A stretch of DNA of 48,145 bases from Tissierellia bacterium (GCA_012727635.1 JAAYGQ010000109.1:1-48145), one strand, 5' to 3'; positions 21,832 through 34,792 are shown, numbered from the stretch's first letter. Notes: generated by a model from the letters alone, not told the origin. A program made the numbers and translations.

Positions 21832-22464
21832 TTACTTAGAAACCTTCACCGAGGGCTTCATGGAAATAAAGCCTTTGCGTGGTCCAGGGACAGCGCCTTT
21901 GACCAAAATAAGGTCGCGATCTGCATCGACGCGAACGATCTCAAGATTCTGGACCGTTACTTTCTCATAACCCATACGTCCTGGGCCTCGTTGTCCTTTG
22001 GCTACACGAGCGGGGGTTGAACTCGCTCCTCTAGATCCGGGTGTTCTGTGAAATTTGGAACCGTGAGATACAGGTCCTCGTGCTTCGTTATGGCGTTTAA
22101 TGATACCAGCTGTTCCTTTACCTTTTGAAGTTCCGGTAACATCGATACATTGCCCAACTTTGAAAAAATCAGCCTTGATCTCTTGACCCAGGGTGTATTT
22201 TTCAGGATCATCAACAAGAAATTCAACAACGCGTTTTTTCGCTTGGACACCAGCCTTCTCAAAATGGCCTAGTTCCGGTTTATTTAATCGTTGTTTCTTT
22301 TCCTCGCCAAAGGCTACTTGTAGGGCATTGTAACCATCGCGATCCTTTGTTTTAATTTGTGTAACATAGATGGGGCCGGCCTCAACAACGGTGACGACGG
22401 TTTGAATACCGCCCTCATCAAATACTTGAGTCATCCCGATCTTTCTACCTAAAAGACCTAACAT
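21832..22464 (-). CDS. rplC: 50S ribosomal protein L3
   Basis: ORF; GKKIGMTQVF-like N-terminus, GSKFHRTPGSRGASSTPARVAKGQRGPGRMG. Confidence 0.98.
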   Translation of the reverse strand: MLGLLGRKIGMTQVFDEGGIQTVVTVVEAGPIYVTQIKTKDRDGYNALQVAFGEEKKQRLNKPELGHFEKAGVQAKKRVVEFLVDDPEKYTLGQEIKADFFKVGQCIDVTGTSKGKGTAGIIKRHNEARGPVSHGSKFHRTPGSRGASSTPARVAKGQRGPGRMGYEKVTVQNLEIVRVDADRDLILVKGAVPGPRKGFISMKPSVKVSK

Positions 22465-22516
22465 GTTTCCTCCTCATTTTACAGCGGATTGCACCTTGCA
22501 ATCATACTAAAACATC

Positions 22517-22828
22517 TTATAGTTTAATTTCGATATCCACGCCGGCGGGAAGGTCCAATCGAGTTAAAGCATCGACGGTCTTTTTCGTCGGACTGGCAAT
22601 ATCTATAAGTCTCTTGTGAGTGCGCAGTTCGAATTGTTCTCTAGAATCTTTATTAACGTGGGGGGAACGGATAACTGTGAAAATTTCTTTTCTTGTAGGT
22701 AGCGGAATCGGTCCTGCTACTTCGGCACCCGTTGCCTTGGCTGTTTCAACAATTTTCGCTGCTGAAGCATCAAGAATCTTGTGATCAAATGATTTTAGTC
22801 TGATGCGGATTTTTTGTCCTTCGTTCAT
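22517..22828 (-). CDS. rpsJ: 30S ribosomal protein S10
   Basis: [29 protein letters not shown]. Confidence 0.98.
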   Translation of the reverse strand: MNEGQKIRIRLKSFDHKILDASAAKIVETAKATGAEVAGPIPLPTRKEIFTVIRSPHVNKDSREQFELRTHKRLIDIASPTKKTVDALTRLDLPAGVDIEIKL

Positions 22829-22834
22829 TACTTC

Positions 22835-22973
22835 CTCCTATTGTTTGCATAGTACACTCGTTCTGGTGTACCCATTACTTTATGTCCCGCGTTTTCCTCA
22901 AGGGAAAACTGCTCCATCGAAAATGTCCCGGTAGGTTGGGTAACCTTCGACTTCATCACTAATCGGACATGCT
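22835..22973 (-). promoter_or_regulatory. Structured 5' leader of the S10 operon
   Basis: ~140-nt leader with hairpins GTTTTCC-CTTGA-GGAAAAC, GTACAC-CAGAACGA-GTGTAC, AGGTT-ACCC-AACCT and two copies of CGGGACAT. Confidence 0.55.
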
Positions 22974-22978
22974 AGATA

Positions 22979-23007
22979 ATAATAATGCATATACCTTCTA
23001 AAGTCAA
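22979..23007 (-). promoter_or_regulatory. Promoter of the S10 operon
   Basis: Minus strand TTGACT (23002-23007), 17 bp, TATTAT (22979-22984). Confidence 0.7.
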
Positions 23008-23083
23008 GGAATCAAGGCAATATAGCCTTTTAAAAATAATTGTGTTTATGTAACACTTTGTAGTTTATTCACACAATTAAATA

Positions 23084-23115
23084 GAAAAGAGCCCAAAATG
23101 TATTCAGGCTCTTTC
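23084..23115 (-). terminator. Intrinsic terminator after tuf
   Basis: Minus strand GAAAGAGCC ... GGCTCTTTTC with T-rich tail. Confidence 0.75.
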
Positions 23116-23135
23116 GTATTTTGTTTAAGAAATTC

Positions 23136-24329
23136 TTATTCGATGATCTCTACAACGGAACCAGCACCTACGGTACGTCCACCTTCACGGATAGAGAATT
23201 TAAGACCTTCTTCAATAGCTATATGATAAAGAAGTTCGATTTCCATGATGATGTTGTCGCCGGGCATACACATTTCTTGTCCTTCAGGAAATTCAATAGA
23301 GCCTGTAACGTCAGTGGTTCTAAAGAAGAACTGTGGTCTGTAACCGGGGAAGAAAGGTGTGTGGCGTCCGCCTTCTTCTTTCTTCAGTACGTAGACTTGG
23401 GCTTTGAACTTTTTGTGAGGAAGGATGGAGCCTGGTTTTGCCAAGACTTGTCCCCGCTCAATTTCAGTTCTCTGAATACCACGCAGAAGAATACCAACAT
23501 TATCTCCTGCCTGTCCTTCGTTCAGAGTCTTTTGGAACATCTCAACGCCGGTAACAATTAATTTCCTGCTTTTCTCGTGAAGGCCAACCAGTTCAACTTC
23601 ATCACCGATTTTAACTTCACCACGCTCAATACGGCCGGTAGCAACAGTTCCACGACCTGTTATTGAGAATACGTCCTCAACAGGAAGCAGGAAAGGTTTG
23701 TCTATCGCACGTAGGGGCTCAGGAACATAAACGTCGATAATATTGAATAGTTCAATGATGTCATCTCCCCACTTGCTGGAAGTATCTTCCAGAGCTCTAA
23801 GGGCAGAACCACGAATAATTGGAGTATCATCGCCAGGGAAATCATATGCATCAAGCAGTTCGCGAATTTCCATCTCGACTAGTTCTAAAAGTTCTTCGTC
23901 ATCTACCATATCACATTTGTTAAGGAAAACTACGATATATGGTACACCTACTTGACGGGAAAGAAGGATATGTTCACGTGTCTGGGGCATAGCACCATCG
24001 GCGGCACTAACAACCAGAATGGAACCGTCCATTTGAGCGGCACCGGTGATCATATTTTTTACATAGTCGGCGTGACCAGGGCAGTCTACGTGAGCATAGT
24101 GACGATTAGGTGTCTCATACTCAACGTGGGAGGTGGAGATGGTGATTCCACGCTCGCGCTCTTCGGGAGCTTTGTCAATTTTGTCAAAGGCAACAGCATT
24201 ACCTAATTGATATCTATCATACAGGGTTTTGGTAATAGCGGCTGTCAGGGTTGTTTTACCGTGGTCAACGTGACCAATGGTTCCGATATTTAAGTGGGGT
24301 TTATTTCTTTGAAATACTTCTTTTGCCAT
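23136..24329 (-). CDS. tuf: Elongation factor Tu
   Basis: [39 protein letters not shown]. Confidence 0.99.
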   Translation of the reverse strand: MAKEVFQRNKPHLNIGTIGHVDHGKTTLTAAITKTLYDRYQLGNAVAFDKIDKAPEERERGITISTSHVEYETPNRHYAHVDCPGHADYVKNMITGAAQMDGSILVVSAADGAMPQTREHILLSRQVGVPYIVVFLNKCDMVDDEELLELVEMEIRELLDAYDFPGDDTPIIRGSALRALEDTSSKWGDDIIELFNIIDVYVPEPLRAIDKPFLLPVEDVFSITGRGTVATGRIERGEVKIGDEVELVGLHEKSRKLIVTGVEMFQKTLNEGQAGDNVGILLRGIQRTEIERGQVLAKPGSILPHKKFKAQVYVLKKEEGGRHTPFFPGYRPQFFFRTTDVTGSIEFPEGQEMCMPGDNIIMEIELLYHIAIEEGLKFSIREGGRTVGAGSVVEIIE

Positions 24330-24342
24330 TTTTTCCTCCTAA

Positions 24343-26406
24343 TTACTTTAACACTTTAAGTGCAATGGACTCGGGTACTTGTTCATAGTGGTCAAACTGC
24401 ATGGTGTAGTTTGCTCTTCCTTGGGATTTACTGCGTAAATCCGTGGCATAGCCAAACATTTCTGAAAGAGGGACTTGAGATCTAATTATTTGGGCACTTC
24501 CCTCGGCTTCTAAGCCTTCAAGACGACCTCTTCTAGAGTTAATATCACCCATAACATCACCCAAGTATTCCTCGGGAGTTGTTACATCAACCTTCATATA
24601 TGGCTCCAACAGTGTACTTCCTGCTTTTAGAAGCGCTTTTTTGATAGCCATACTGCCGGCAATTTTAAAGGCCATCTCCGATGAGTCAACATCATGATAG
24701 CTTCCATCGTAAAGTTCGATTTCAATATCCACAACCTCATAGCCGCCAAGCATACCACTGGTGAGAGCCTCTTGCATGCCTTGATCAACTGAAGGTATAT
24801 ATTCTTTGGGGATCGTACCACCCACCACTGAATTGATGAATTTGTAACCGCTTCCCGGTTCGCCTTTTCTTACACGAATCTTAACATGGCCATACTGACC
24901 GCGTCCACCACTTTGGCGTGCATATTTTTCATCAATTTCGGCACTGCCGGCAATTGTTTCTTTATATGCAACCTGGGGGGCACCAATATTGGCTTCTACC
25001 TTAAACTCTCGCAAAAGTCTGTCTACGATAATCTCAAGATGTAGCTCTCCCATACCAGCGATGATAACCTGTCCGGTTTCTTCATTGGTAAAGGTATTAA
25101 AGGTTGGGTCTTCTTCGGAAAGCTTAGCTAAGGCTAAGCCCATCTTCTCTTGTCCGGCTCTGGTTTTTGGCTCTATAGCCACCGAGATAACCGGATCAGG
25201 GAATTCCATGGATTCGAGAATAACCGGATGATTTGTATCACATAGAGTATCACCGGTACCTGTGCTTTTAAGGCCAACAGCACTGGCAATATCTCCGGCA
25301 TAAAGTTCTTTAATTTCCTCTCGGTCGTTGGCATTCATACGAAGCAAGCGGCCGATGCGTTCTTTTTTCGACTTGGTCGAGTTATAAACGCTATCACCGG
25401 ATTTTAGAACTCCAGAATAAACCCTAAGGAATGTAAGTTTCCCAACAAAGGGATCCGTCATAATTTTAAAGGCCAGCGCACTAAAGGGCTCGTTGTCGCT
25501 GGAGTGTCGTTCTTCCGCTTCCCCGGTATCGGGATTCACACCGTTAATTGGCGGAATATCAATGGGGGAGGGCATAAAATCAACGATTGCATCCAGCAGC
25601 ATCTGAACTCCCTTGTTCTTGTAGGCAGTGCCACAAACAACAGGGACCATTTCACCGGCAATGGTGGCTCGTCGAATGGCCTTACGAAGTTGATCTTTTG
25701 AGATTTCTTCTCCGGAGAAGTAGAGCTCCATTAGCTCTTCATCGCCTTCAGCTGCTGATTCGATAAGTTTTTCTCTATATTCCACTGCAAGTTCTTTAAG
25801 GTCCTCTGGGATTTCAGTAACTTCAACCTCTTGGCCAAAGTCACCCTTAAAAACCCTTGCGTTTTGTTCAATCAGATCCACCATCCCAACAAAGCTTTCT
25901 TCAGCTCCGATAGGAATTTGAAGGGGAACAGGATTTGCACCTAAGCGGGATTTCATCTGTTCCATAACACGAAAGAAATCTGCCCCCGTAATATCCATTT
26001 TGTTTACAAAGGCTAGTCGAGGAACACCATAGCGATTTGCTTGTCGCCACACGGTTTCCGTTTGGGGCTCAACGCCCCCCTTTGCACAAAATACAGTTAC
26101 GGATCCATCAAGGACGCGCAATGATCTTTCCACTTCTGCCGTAAAGTCGACGTGACCGGGAGTATCTATGATATTAATACCATGGTCTTTCCAGACTGTC
26201 GTCGTTGCTGCTGAAGTAATCGTAATGCCACGTTCTTGCTCCTGATCCATCCAGTCCATAGTTGCTGAACCATCATGGGTCTCACCTATCTTATAGTTTT
26301 TTCCTGTGTAAAATAGAATTCTCTCTGTAGTTGTCGTTTTACCGGCATCTATATGAGCCATAATTCCAATATTTCTTGTTTTTTCCATTGGAAAGTATCT
26401 TGACAT
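24343..26406 (-). CDS. fusA: Elongation factor G
   Basis: [21 protein letters not shown], 687 aa. Confidence 0.99.
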   Translation of the reverse strand: MSRYFPMEKTRNIGIMAHIDAGKTTTTERILFYTGKNYKIGETHDGSATMDWMDQEQERGITITSAATTTVWKDHGINIIDTPGHVDFTAEVERSLRVLDGSVTVFCAKGGVEPQTETVWRQANRYGVPRLAFVNKMDITGADFFRVMEQMKSRLGANPVPLQIPIGAEESFVGMVDLIEQNARVFKGDFGQEVEVTEIPEDLKELAVEYREKLIESAAEGDEELMELYFSGEEISKDQLRKAIRRATIAGEMVPVVCGTAYKNKGVQMLLDAIVDFMPSPIDIPPINGVNPDTGEAEERHSSDNEPFSALAFKIMTDPFVGKLTFLRVYSGVLKSGDSVYNSTKSKKERIGRLLRMNANDREEIKELYAGDIASAVGLKSTGTGDTLCDTNHPVILESMEFPDPVISVAIEPKTRAGQEKMGLALAKLSEEDPTFNTFTNEETGQVIIAGMGELHLEIIVDRLLREFKVEANIGAPQVAYKETIAGSAEIDEKYARQSGGRGQYGHVKIRVRKGEPGSGYKFINSVVGGTIPKEYIPSVDQGMQEALTSGMLGGYEVVDIEIELYDGSYHDVDSSEMAFKIAGSMAIKKALLKAGSTLLEPYMKVDVTTPEEYLGDVMGDINSRRGRLEGLEAEGSAQIIRSQVPLSEMFGYATDLRSKSQGRANYTMQFDHYEQVPESIALKVLK

Positions 26407-26430
26407 AAGATTACCTCCTTTCAGCCCGCA

Positions 26431-26901
26431 TTAGTATCTAAAATGTGCAAAAGCTTTGTTAGCTTCAGCCATTTTATGGACTTCGTCTTTTTTCTTCACA
26501 GCTCCGCCAGTGTTATTCATGGCATCAAGAAGCTCAGCTGTCAGACGTTCCTTCATTGTTCGTTCTTTTCTTCTTCTTGTATATTCTACCAGCCATCGCA
26601 GACCCAGAGTTTGACGCCTCTCAGGTCGTACTTCAATCGGAACCTGATAGTTGGCTCCACCTACACGGCGGGCTTTAACTTCGACAACGGGCATACAATT
26701 GGCTAAGGCTTGATTAAAGCACTCCAGTGGTGGTTTTCCTGATTTCTCAGAAGCCTGCAACATGGCACCATAAACAATATCTTGAGCAATACCTTTTTTT
26801 CCGTCAAGCATCACGTTATTAATGAGCTTTGTAACTACTTTGCTACCGTATACGGCATCGGGCAGCACATCTCTTTTAGGAACTTTACCCTTTCTTGGCA
26901 C
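26431..26901 (-). CDS. rpsG: 30S ribosomal protein S7
   Basis: [35 protein letters not shown]. Confidence 0.98.
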   Translation of the reverse strand: MPRKGKVPKRDVLPDAVYGSKVVTKLINNVMLDGKKGIAQDIVYGAMLQASEKSGKPPLECFNQALANCMPVVEVKARRVGGANYQVPIEVRPERRQTLGLRWLVEYTRRRKERTMKERLTAELLDAMNNTGGAVKKKDEVHKMAEANKAFAHFRY

Positions 26902-26955
26902 TTTCCTTCCCTCCTTAAAATACTTTTTTCATCGGTACTGAACCATAGTAAAGGC

Positions 26956-27369
26956 TTATTTTTTAGGCCTTTTAACGCCGTATTTCGATCTGGCCTGTTT
27001 TCTATTTTGAACCCCGGCTGTGTCTAATACACCGCGAACAATATGATAGCGTACCCCGGGGATATCCCGGACTCTTCCACCGCGGATTAAAACAACGCTA
27101 TGCTCTTGTAGATTGTGTCCTTCTCCAGGGATATAAGCTGTCACTTCCATTCCATTTGTAAGACGAACTCTGGCAACTTTACGTAGCGCTGAGTTAGGCT
27201 TTTTAGGGGTAACAGTTTTAACCGAGGTGCAAACGCCTCTTTTTTGAGGAGCATTAAGCTTAGTCGCTTTATTTCTCAGTGTGTTAAAGTTTCTTTGTAG
27301 TGCAGGGGTATCGGTCTTGGTTTTCTTGTCTTCCCGACCCTTGCGTACTAATTGGTTAATTGTTGGCAT
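26956..27369 (-). CDS. rpsL: 30S ribosomal protein S12
   Basis: Start trimmed to [30 protein letters not shown]. Confidence 0.98.
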   Translation of the reverse strand: MPTINQLVRKGREDKKTKTDTPALQRNFNTLRNKATKLNAPQKRGVCTSVKTVTPKKPNSALRKVARVRLTNGMEVTAYIPGEGHNLQEHSVVLIRGGRVRDIPGVRYHIVRGVLDTAGVQNRKQARSKYGVKRPKK

Positions 27370-27491
27370 GATTCCTCCTTTCCTAAACATTTTGTGAATA
27401 TATACTTATATTTGTAAAACTCTGAGGAAGTTTTTCTCTCTCAGAAGGGATTAAATAGATATAGGTTCGATAAAATAATCATACCTTATGA

Positions 27492-27520
27492 ATTCTATCA
27501 CTTCTTAAGGGCCTCGTCAA
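27492..27520 (-). promoter_or_regulatory. Promoter of rpsL-rpsG-fusA-tuf
   Basis: Minus strand TTGACG (27515-27520), 17 bp, TAGAAT (27492-27497). Confidence 0.75.
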
Positions 27521-27529
27521 CAGGAAATG

Positions 27530-27557
27530 CTTCCCCAAAATAATTATTTTGGGGAAG
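27530..27557. repeat. 28-bp perfect palindrome at the rpoC stop codon
   Basis: CTTCCCCAAAATAATTATTTTGGGGAAG is exactly self-complementary; contains the rpoC TAA. Confidence 0.95.
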
Positions 27558-30500
27558 TTATGATATTCCTATAGCGACTGATTCCCGTTCCAGCAGGAAT
27601 GAGTTTACCGATTATTACATTTTCCTTGAGTCCGATAAGTTTATCTTCTTTACCTTTGATTGCTGCTTCGGTAAGAACACGAGTGGTTTCCTGGAAAGAA
27701 GCTGCCGAGAGGAAGGAATCGGTAGAAAGACTTGCCTTGGTAATTCCAAGTACGATTCTCTCACCGGTGGCCACCTCTTTGCCTTCTTGAATCATCTGAT
27801 TGTTGATCCGCACAAAGCGTTGATAGTTTTCATTGCTTCCTGGGATGAAGTCCGTATCGCCCCCATCGATAATACGTATTTTTGAAAGCATTTGTTTTGC
27901 AATGATTTCAATATGTTTATCGTTTATGGCAACACCTTGACTTACATAGACTTTTTGAACTTCTTTAATAATATATTCCTCTACACCCTGTACGCCGGTA
28001 ATGCTTACTATCTCGGCTGGATAGAGGGAACCATCGGTGAGTTGCTCGCCTTTTTGTACGTAGCTTCCATCCTTATATCGGATTTTTGAGCCATATACCG
28101 CCAAATAGCGTTCGGTCAGACCTTCATCGGTGGTAATAACAATCTCTTTACGTCTACCCTGATCCTCAATGGTGAGGACTCCGGCTTCTTTGGCCATAAG
28201 GGCTAGACCCTTAGGTTTCCTAGCTTCAAACACTTCTTCAACCCTGGGAAGACCCTGGGTGATATCGGCGCCTGCAACTCCACCGGTATGGAAGGTACGC
28301 ATAGTCAACTGGGTTCCCGGTTCACCAATGGACTGGGCTGCAATGGTGCCAACGGCTTCACCAACACTTACGCTTTTCCCATCGGCCAGGTTTACACCGT
28401 AGCACTTCGAGCAAACACCACCTTCGCATTCACAGGTTAGCACGCTGCGTACCAAAACGCTTTCAAGGCCACTTTCTTCAATGTCTTTGGCGATAGCAGT
28501 ACTGATCATTGTGTTTTTATCACAGATCAATCTCCCTCGTTTTGTTTTGATATCCGAAGCAGGAAAACGTCCTAGAATACGTTCGGTAAGCTCTTCAATA
28601 ATCTCGTTTCCTTCTCGCAAAGATACTACTTCAACGCCGGTGGTAGTTCCGCAGTCCTCTTCTTTAACAATAACGTCCTGGGCCACGTCAACAAGGCGAC
28701 GGGTCAAATAGCCGGAGTCAGCGGTTCGAAGGGCTGTATCGGCACTGCCCTTACGGGCGCCGGTGGTGGAAATAAAGTATTCGAGAATAGAAAGGCCTTC
28801 ACGCAAACTACCTAGTATCGGCACTTCAACGGTTTTACCCGTGGCACTGGCCATGTTCCCTCGGATTCCACAAATCTGAGAAATTTGGTTGGCGTTACCT
28901 CGAGCACCGGACTGGCTCATAATATAGAGACTATTCATGGGGCCTAGGTTTCTAATTACAGCATTTTTAATTCTATCTTTGGTCTCTCCCCAAATTTTGA
29001 TAACAAACTCATGGCGCTCATCATCGCTGATCAAGCCTTTACGATAGAAATCAATATATTTGGCTTCTAGTTTTCGCGTTTCTTCGATGAGTTCACCTTT
29101 TTCCGGTGGAACCACCATATCAGCCATACTAATTGAAACTGCTGATTTTGTTGAATATTTAAAGCCCAAATCCTTTATATTGTCCAGCATTTGTGCTGTA
29201 ACATTAGAGCCTCTGATTTCATAGGTTTTACTAATAATGTTCTCGAGAACTTTTTGCGTACAGAGACGATCCATCTCCAAAGCAAAGGGCTCTTTTCTTC
29301 GATCCACTAGACCAATGTCTTGAGGGATTTTACTATTAAAGATAAAGCGGCCCACTGTACTTTCAACAAGGCTTTGACCTTTTTTATTCGTCATACGAAG
29401 TTTAACCAAAGAATGCAGTTTTACATCGCCATTTTCGTAGGCCATAATCATCTCGTCAAAATTAGAGAAAATCATTCCTTCGCCCTTGGCACCTTCTTCA
29501 TGAATTGTAAGATAGTAGCAACCCATAACCATATCCTGAGTAGGAGTTGTAATTGGCTTACCATCTTTAGGGGCTAAGATGTTGTTAGAACTGAGCATGA
29601 GAAAACGTGCTTCTGACTGAGCTTCAACACTGAGCGGTACGTGAACTGCCATCTGGTCTCCGTCAAAGTCGGCATTATAAGCAGTACACACCAGTGGATG
29701 GAGCTTAATGGCCTTACCCTCTACTAAAACCGGTTCAAAGGCTTGAATACCTAGTCTATGGAGTGTAGGGGCACGGTTTAATAAAACAGGATGCTCTTTT
29801 ATTACTTCTTCCACTACATCCCATACTTCGGGATGTTCTTTTTCCACCATACGCTTAGCACTTTTAACATGACCCACTCTATCATCACTCATTAGCTTTC
29901 GCATAACAAAGGGTTTAAAGAGTTCTAGAGCCATTTTCTTAGGAAGACCACACTGATAAAACTTCAGCTCAGGACCAACAACGATAACAGAACGTCCTGA
30001 ATAGTCAACGCGTTTACCAAGAAGGTTCTGACGGAATCTACCCTGCTTTCCTTTGAGCATATCGCTTAAAGATTTAAGGGGGCGCTTTCCGGGTCCGGTA
30101 ACGGGTCTTCCCCTTCGACCGTTGTCCACAAGAGAGTCAACGGCTTCCTGGAGCATACGTTTTTCATTTTTAATTATGATTTCCGGCGCCTTGAGATCCA
30201 ACAGTTTTTTGAGGCGGTTGTTTCTATTGATTACCCGCCTATAAAGGTCATTGAGGTCCGAAGCGGCAAAGCGACCACCATCCAGTTGAACCATGGGTCT
30301 AAGATCCGGAGGAATAACCGGTACAGCATCAAGGATCATCCACTCGGGCTTATTTCCAGATTTTCTAAAGGACTCGACAACATCTAGGCGTCTTACAGCC
30401 TTAGATCGCTTTTGTCCTGAACTGGTTTCAATGGTTTCGCGAAGTTCTTCGCTGAGTTCATCTAGCTTCAGTTCAAGAAGGAGTTCTTTAACAGCCTCAG

Positions 30501-31014
30501 CCCCCATGCCAGCACGGAAACGATTGCCATAGAGATCACGGTTTTCTGCATAATCATATTCCGACAGAATTTGATACTTCATTAGAGTCGTATCGCCTTC
30601 ATCCAGGACAATATAAGAAGCAAAGTAAAGTATTTTTTCGAGATTCTTAGGTGAAATGTTTAGGAGTATTCCCATTTTAGAAGGAATTCCTCTAAAATAC
30701 CATATATGAGAAACAGGAGCTGCAAGTTCAATATGCCCCATGCGCTCACGGCGCACATTGGCTTTGGTTACTTCCACACCACATTTATCACAGATTACGC
30801 CTTTAAAGCGTATACGTTTGAATTTTCCACAGTGACACTCCCAGTCCTTGGTAGGCCCAAAGATCTTTTCACAGAAAAGCCCTTCCTTTTCTGGCTTAAG
30901 AGTGCGGTAGTTGATGGTTTCGGGTTTTTTCACTTCACCATAGGACCATTCTCTGATCTTTTGAGGGGAAGCAAGTCCAATTCGAATTGAATCAAAATTA
31001 TTAAATTCTAACAA
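27544..31014 (-). CDS. rpoC: DNA-directed RNA polymerase subunit beta'
   Basis: ORF 1156 aa; [16 protein letters not shown] active site. Confidence 0.99.
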   Translation of the reverse strand: MLEFNNFDSIRIGLASPQKIREWSYGEVKKPETINYRTLKPEKEGLFCEKIFGPTKDWECHCGKFKRIRFKGVICDKCGVEVTKANVRRERMGHIELAAPVSHIWYFRGIPSKMGILLNISPKNLEKILYFASYIVLDEGDTTLMKYQILSEYDYAENRDLYGNRFRAGMGAEAVKELLLELKLDELSEELRETIETSSGQKRSKAVRRLDVVESFRKSGNKPEWMILDAVPVIPPDLRPMVQLDGGRFAASDLNDLYRRVINRNNRLKKLLDLKAPEIIIKNEKRMLQEAVDSLVDNGRRGRPVTGPGKRPLKSLSDMLKGKQGRFRQNLLGKRVDYSGRSVIVVGPELKFYQCGLPKKMALELFKPFVMRKLMSDDRVGHVKSAKRMVEKEHPEVWDVVEEVIKEHPVLLNRAPTLHRLGIQAFEPVLVEGKAIKLHPLVCTAYNADFDGDQMAVHVPLSVEAQSEARFLMLSSNNILAPKDGKPITTPTQDMVMGCYYLTIHEEGAKGEGMIFSNFDEMIMAYENGDVKLHSLVKLRMTNKKGQSLVESTVGRFIFNSKIPQDIGLVDRRKEPFALEMDRLCTQKVLENIISKTYEIRGSNVTAQMLDNIKDLGFKYSTKSAVSISMADMVVPPEKGELIEETRKLEAKYIDFYRKGLISDDERHEFVIKIWGETKDRIKNAVIRNLGPMNSLYIMSQSGARGNANQISQICGIRGNMASATGKTVEVPILGSLREGLSILEYFISTTGARKGSADTALRTADSGYLTRRLVDVAQDVIVKEEDCGTTTGVEVVSLREGNEIIEELTERILGRFPASDIKTKRGRLICDKNTMISTAIAKDIEESGLESVLVRSVLTCECEGGVCSKCYGVNLADGKSVSVGEAVGTIAAQSIGEPGTQLTMRTFHTGGVAGADITQGLPRVEEVFEARKPKGLALMAKEAGVLTIEDQGRRKEIVITTDEGLTERYLAVYGSKIRYKDGSYVQKGEQLTDGSLYPAEIVSITGVQGVEEYIIKEVQKVYVSQGVAINDKHIEIIAKQMLSKIRIIDGGDTDFIPGSNENYQRFVRINNQMIQEGKEVATGERIVLGITKASLSTDSFLSAASFQETTRVLTEAAIKGKEDKLIGLKENVIIGKLIPAGTGISRYRNIITSPK

Positions 31015-31028
31015 AGGCCTCTCCCTTC

Positions 31029-34000
31029 CTACTCTTCATCGCTGTAAACGTCTTCATCGCTGAGTTCACCGGTGTCTTCTAGATCAACTTCTTCTAAATC
31101 TTTAACATCTTCTGCGTCGTAGCGATCTTTTTCAAGGCTGCCGGCGATGAGCTCTTGGGTGTCTCCGCTGATTTCGTAGTCATCATCCAGTTCCAGATTG
31201 ATTTCATTGCCTTCTTCGTCGATAACTTTAACGTCTAAGGCTAGGGACTGGAATTCTTTGATAAGAACTTTGAAGGATTCGGGCACACCGGGACTGGGTA
31301 TATCTTCTCCCTTAACGATGGCCTCATAGGCCTTGACCCTACCTACAACGTCATCACTTTTAATAGTGAGAACTTCTTGAAGGGTATAGGCTGCTCCATA
31401 GGCTTCCAGAGCCCAAACTTCCATCTCTCCAAAGCGCTGGCCACCAAACTGAGCTTTACCACCCAAGGGTTGTTGGGTGACAAGTGAGTAAGGCCCCGTA
31501 CTTCTGGCATGAATCTTATCATCCACCAAGTGGTGGAGTTTTAACATATACATATAGCCGACAGTGACCGGTTGATCAAAATATTCTCCCGTTCTACCGT
31601 CCCGGAGACGAAGCCTTCCATCCTTTGGATAACCGGACTTACTTAGAAGCTCTTCGATTTGTGCTTCGTTGGCCCCATCAAATACTGGAGTTGCAACTTT
31701 TAATCCCAGTTGTTTTGCCGCAAGACCTAGATGGACTTCCAGTACCTGACCGACGTTCATACGTGAAGGTACGCCCAAGGGGCTAAGAAGAATTTGAAGG
31801 GGTCTTCCGTCATCGAGAAAAGGCATGTCCTCTTTAGGAAGGATTCTGGAAATAACACCTTTATTACCATGGCGTCCCGCCATTTTGTCGCCTACATTTA
31901 TTTTTCTTTTCTTTGCAATATAAACTCTTACTAACTCATTTACACCAGGAGTCATTTCATCATTGTTTTCTCTACTAAATAGTTTAACATCGACAACAAT
32001 ACCCGATGCTCCATGGGGTACGGTTAAAGAAGTGTCGCGCACTTCTCTGGCTTTTTTCCCAAAGATGGCACGAAGAAGTCTTTCTTCTGGTGTCAGTTCG
32101 GTTTCTCCTTTGGGAGTTACTTTGCCAACCAGAATATCTCCTGAGTCCACTTCGGCACCAATGCGCACAATGCCTCGCTGGTCTAGTTCTTTAAGGGCTT
32201 CATCACCGACATTGGGTATGTCCCTTGTAATTTCCTCGGCGCCTAACTTTGTGTCCCTTGCCTCAGACTCATACTCCTCAATGTGTATAGAAGTAAGAAC
32301 ATCTTTTTCAACGAGTTCTTCGCTAATAAGAATAGCATCTTCAAAGTTGTAGCCTTCCCAAGTCATAAAGCCAACCAAAACATTGGCTCCTAGGGCCAGT
32401 TCGCCTTGATCTGTCGCTGGACCATCACATAGAAGATCTCCAGCAAGAACTTGGTCTCCTTTGTTTACATAGGTCTTTTGATGAATGGATGTTCCTTGGT
32501 TAGAACGTTTAAACTTAAGAAGAGGATATTTATCCAAACTACCATCGGAAGATCTTCGAACAATGACCTCATCACCTGTGGCTTTGATAACTTCCCCACT
32601 GTGCTTAGCTAGGACCAGTGCACCGCTGTCATAGGCTGACTTATATTCCATCCCAGTTCCTACAACGGGAGATTCGGGGCGGATTAGTGGGACAGCCTGC
32701 TTTTGCATGTTCGATCCCATTAGAGCTCTAACAGAGTCGTCATTTTCAAGGAAAGGAATTAAAGCCGTGGCTACAGAGACCATCTGTTGAGGTGAAACTT
32801 CCATATAAGTAGCTGTATCGCTACTTACTTCTTTTATTTCAGCGTCATAGCGCACTATAACTCGGTCGGAAATAATGGTACCGTCCTCGGCTATAGGCTC
32901 ATTGGCTGGAAAAATTACCTGGTGCCGTTCTTCGTTGGCATTAAGGTAAACAATCTCATTGGTAACTTTATGAGTATCCTGATCGATGACACGGTAGGGT
33001 GATTCGATAAAACCATATTCGTTAATCCGGCCATAGGTGGCAAGATAACTAATCAGACCGATATTGGGTCCTTCTGGAGTTTCAATAGGACACATTCTTC
33101 CATAGTGGGAATAGTGAACGTCACGAACCTCAAAACCTGCTCTATCCCGAGAAAGGCCACCGGGGCCTAGGGCTGAGAGCCTACGTTTATGTGTAAGTTC
33201 CGCCAAAGGATTGTTCTGATCCATAAACTGAGACAACTGGCTGCTTCCAAAGAATTCCTTTATTGCCGCCGTTACAGGCCGAATATTAATCAAGGTTTGA
33301 GGGGTGATTGTATCGGTATCTTGAGTTGTCATGCGTTCTCGAATAACTCTTTCCATACGAGAAAGGCCAATACGAAATTGGTTTTGCAGGAGCTCGCCAA
33401 CGCTGCGAATTCTACGATTGGAGAGGTGATCAATATCATCAATTTCTCCAACACCTTGGCTAAGATTAAAGAAATAGGAACAAGCGGCTAGCATATCATC
33501 CACGGTAACGTGGCTTGGTACCAACTCATTTGCCCGCTCATATATTTTCTCGAGTCTTTCTTGGGGATCTTCAAACTTCTCCATGATGTCCATAAGAGTG
33601 GGATAGTGTACACGCTCGATGATGATATCTCTATCGACTCCATCTAAATAATAATCGATATCTACCATATGGTTTCCGATGACAACAACGCCTTCACCGT
33701 CAACATCTAAGACAACACGCTTGATTCCTGCGTTCTCGATATGACGACATTTTTTCTTATTAAGCACTGTACCGGCTTCATAAAGGATTTCTCCCGTGGT
33801 CGTATCGACAGCGTCTTCCAACAAACGATGGCCCATGCATCTTTGGAAAAGATCAAGATTCTGATTGAATTTATAACGACCAACGCGGGCTAAATCGTAG
33901 CGTCTCTCATCAAAAAACATCGAATCAATTAGATTAGAAGCACTCTCAATAGTAGGAGGCTCACCTGGACGAAGCTTTCTGTAAATTTCAATATAGCCTT

Positions 34001-34688
34001 CTTCACGACTGGTAGAAACATCCTTGGCCAGGGTTTTAAGAAGTCTTTCACTCTCACCGAAGAACTCTAAAATCGCCGAATCACTTTCATAGCCGAGCAT
34101 GCGAATTAGTGCGGTTACAGGCAGTTTTCGTGTCCTGTCTATACGCACAGAAAGACTCTCGGCGGAGTCGGTTTCAAATTCAAGCCAAGCCCCTCGATTG
34201 GGAATGACCTGACCGGAAAACATTTCATTTCCCGACTTATCAAGTTTTTTAGTAAAATATGTCGATGGTGAACGTACAAGTTGGCTGACGATAACTCGCT
34301 CTGCTCCGTTAATAATAAAAGTTCCACGCTCTGTCATCATGGGAAAGTCTCCCATAAAAACGTTTTGCTTTTTTATTTCACCGGTTTCTTTGTTAACCAA
34401 ACGTACGTCTACGCGCAGGGCTACTGAATAACTAACATCGCGGTCTTTACATTCCTGTACATCATATTTGGGATCTTTTTCAAAATAATAGTCCTCAAAC
34501 TCCATCAGGATTTTTCCGGTGTAGTCATAAATGGGTGAAATGTCCTCTAAAGCTTCTTTTAGTCCTTTTTTACGGAACCAATCGAAGGATTTGGTCTGGA
34601 TTTCTAAGAAATCCGGCAGATCAATCTGCTGTTCGATGCGTGAAAAGGATAAGCGCTCAACTTCTCCGAATTTAACAAGTTGTGGCAT
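31029..34688 (-). CDS. rpoB: DNA-directed RNA polymerase subunit beta
   Basis: ORF 1219 aa; [31 protein letters not shown]; acidic C-terminal tail. Confidence 0.99.
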   Translation of the reverse strand: MPQLVKFGEVERLSFSRIEQQIDLPDFLEIQTKSFDWFRKKGLKEALEDISPIYDYTGKILMEFEDYYFEKDPKYDVQECKDRDVSYSVALRVDVRLVNKETGEIKKQNVFMGDFPMMTERGTFIINGAERVIVSQLVRSPSTYFTKKLDKSGNEMFSGQVIPNRGAWLEFETDSAESLSVRIDRTRKLPVTALIRMLGYESDSAILEFFGESERLLKTLAKDVSTSREEGYIEIYRKLRPGEPPTIESASNLIDSMFFDERRYDLARVGRYKFNQNLDLFQRCMGHRLLEDAVDTTTGEILYEAGTVLNKKKCRHIENAGIKRVVLDVDGEGVVVIGNHMVDIDYYLDGVDRDIIIERVHYPTLMDIMEKFEDPQERLEKIYERANELVPSHVTVDDMLAACSYFFNLSQGVGEIDDIDHLSNRRIRSVGELLQNQFRIGLSRMERVIRERMTTQDTDTITPQTLINIRPVTAAIKEFFGSSQLSQFMDQNNPLAELTHKRRLSALGPGGLSRDRAGFEVRDVHYSHYGRMCPIETPEGPNIGLISYLATYGRINEYGFIESPYRVIDQDTHKVTNEIVYLNANEERHQVIFPANEPIAEDGTIISDRVIVRYDAEIKEVSSDTATYMEVSPQQMVSVATALIPFLENDDSVRALMGSNMQKQAVPLIRPESPVVGTGMEYKSAYDSGALVLAKHSGEVIKATGDEVIVRRSSDGSLDKYPLLKFKRSNQGTSIHQKTYVNKGDQVLAGDLLCDGPATDQGELALGANVLVGFMTWEGYNFEDAILISEELVEKDVLTSIHIEEYESEARDTKLGAEEITRDIPNVGDEALKELDQRGIVRIGAEVDSGDILVGKVTPKGETELTPEERLLRAIFGKKAREVRDTSLTVPHGASGIVVDVKLFSRENNDEMTPGVNELVRVYIAKKRKINVGDKMAGRHGNKGVISRILPKEDMPFLDDGRPLQILLSPLGVPSRMNVGQVLEVHLGLAAKQLGLKVATPVFDGANEAQIEELLSKSGYPKDGRLRLRDGRTGEYFDQPVTVGYMYMLKLHHLVDDKIHARSTGPYSLVTQQPLGGKAQFGGQRFGEMEVWALEAYGAAYTLQEVLTIKSDDVVGRVKAYEAIVKGEDIPSPGVPESFKVLIKEFQSLALDVKVIDEEGNEINLELDDDYEISGDTQELIAGSLEKDRYDAEDVKDLEEVDLEDTGELSDEDVYSDEE

Positions 34689-34792
34689 TCAACAACTCCC
34701 CCCTTGTCTCAAATTCCCTTATTTCAATTAGAAATAGGGACTGTCAAATGAAAATAAGCATAACTGTCCATGGTAAAAATATATACTAGATT

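Noticed and set aside
23121-23561. 146-aa plus-strand ORF
   Set aside because: Antisense to tuf; Phe-rich shadow translation
23136-24329. EF-Tu has Ser at the position of E. coli A375 ([15 protein letters not shown]), a site linked to kirromycin resistance
   Set aside because: As far as I recall FSIREGG is common in Firmicutes EF-Tu, so not distinctive
31963-32352. 129-aa plus-strand ORF
   Set aside because: Antisense to rpoB; Ser-rich shadow frame
33150-33260. rpoB rifampicin region has Ala at the S522-equivalent position ([20 protein letters not shown])
   Set aside because: Matches the usual Gram-positive wild type; not evidence of resistance
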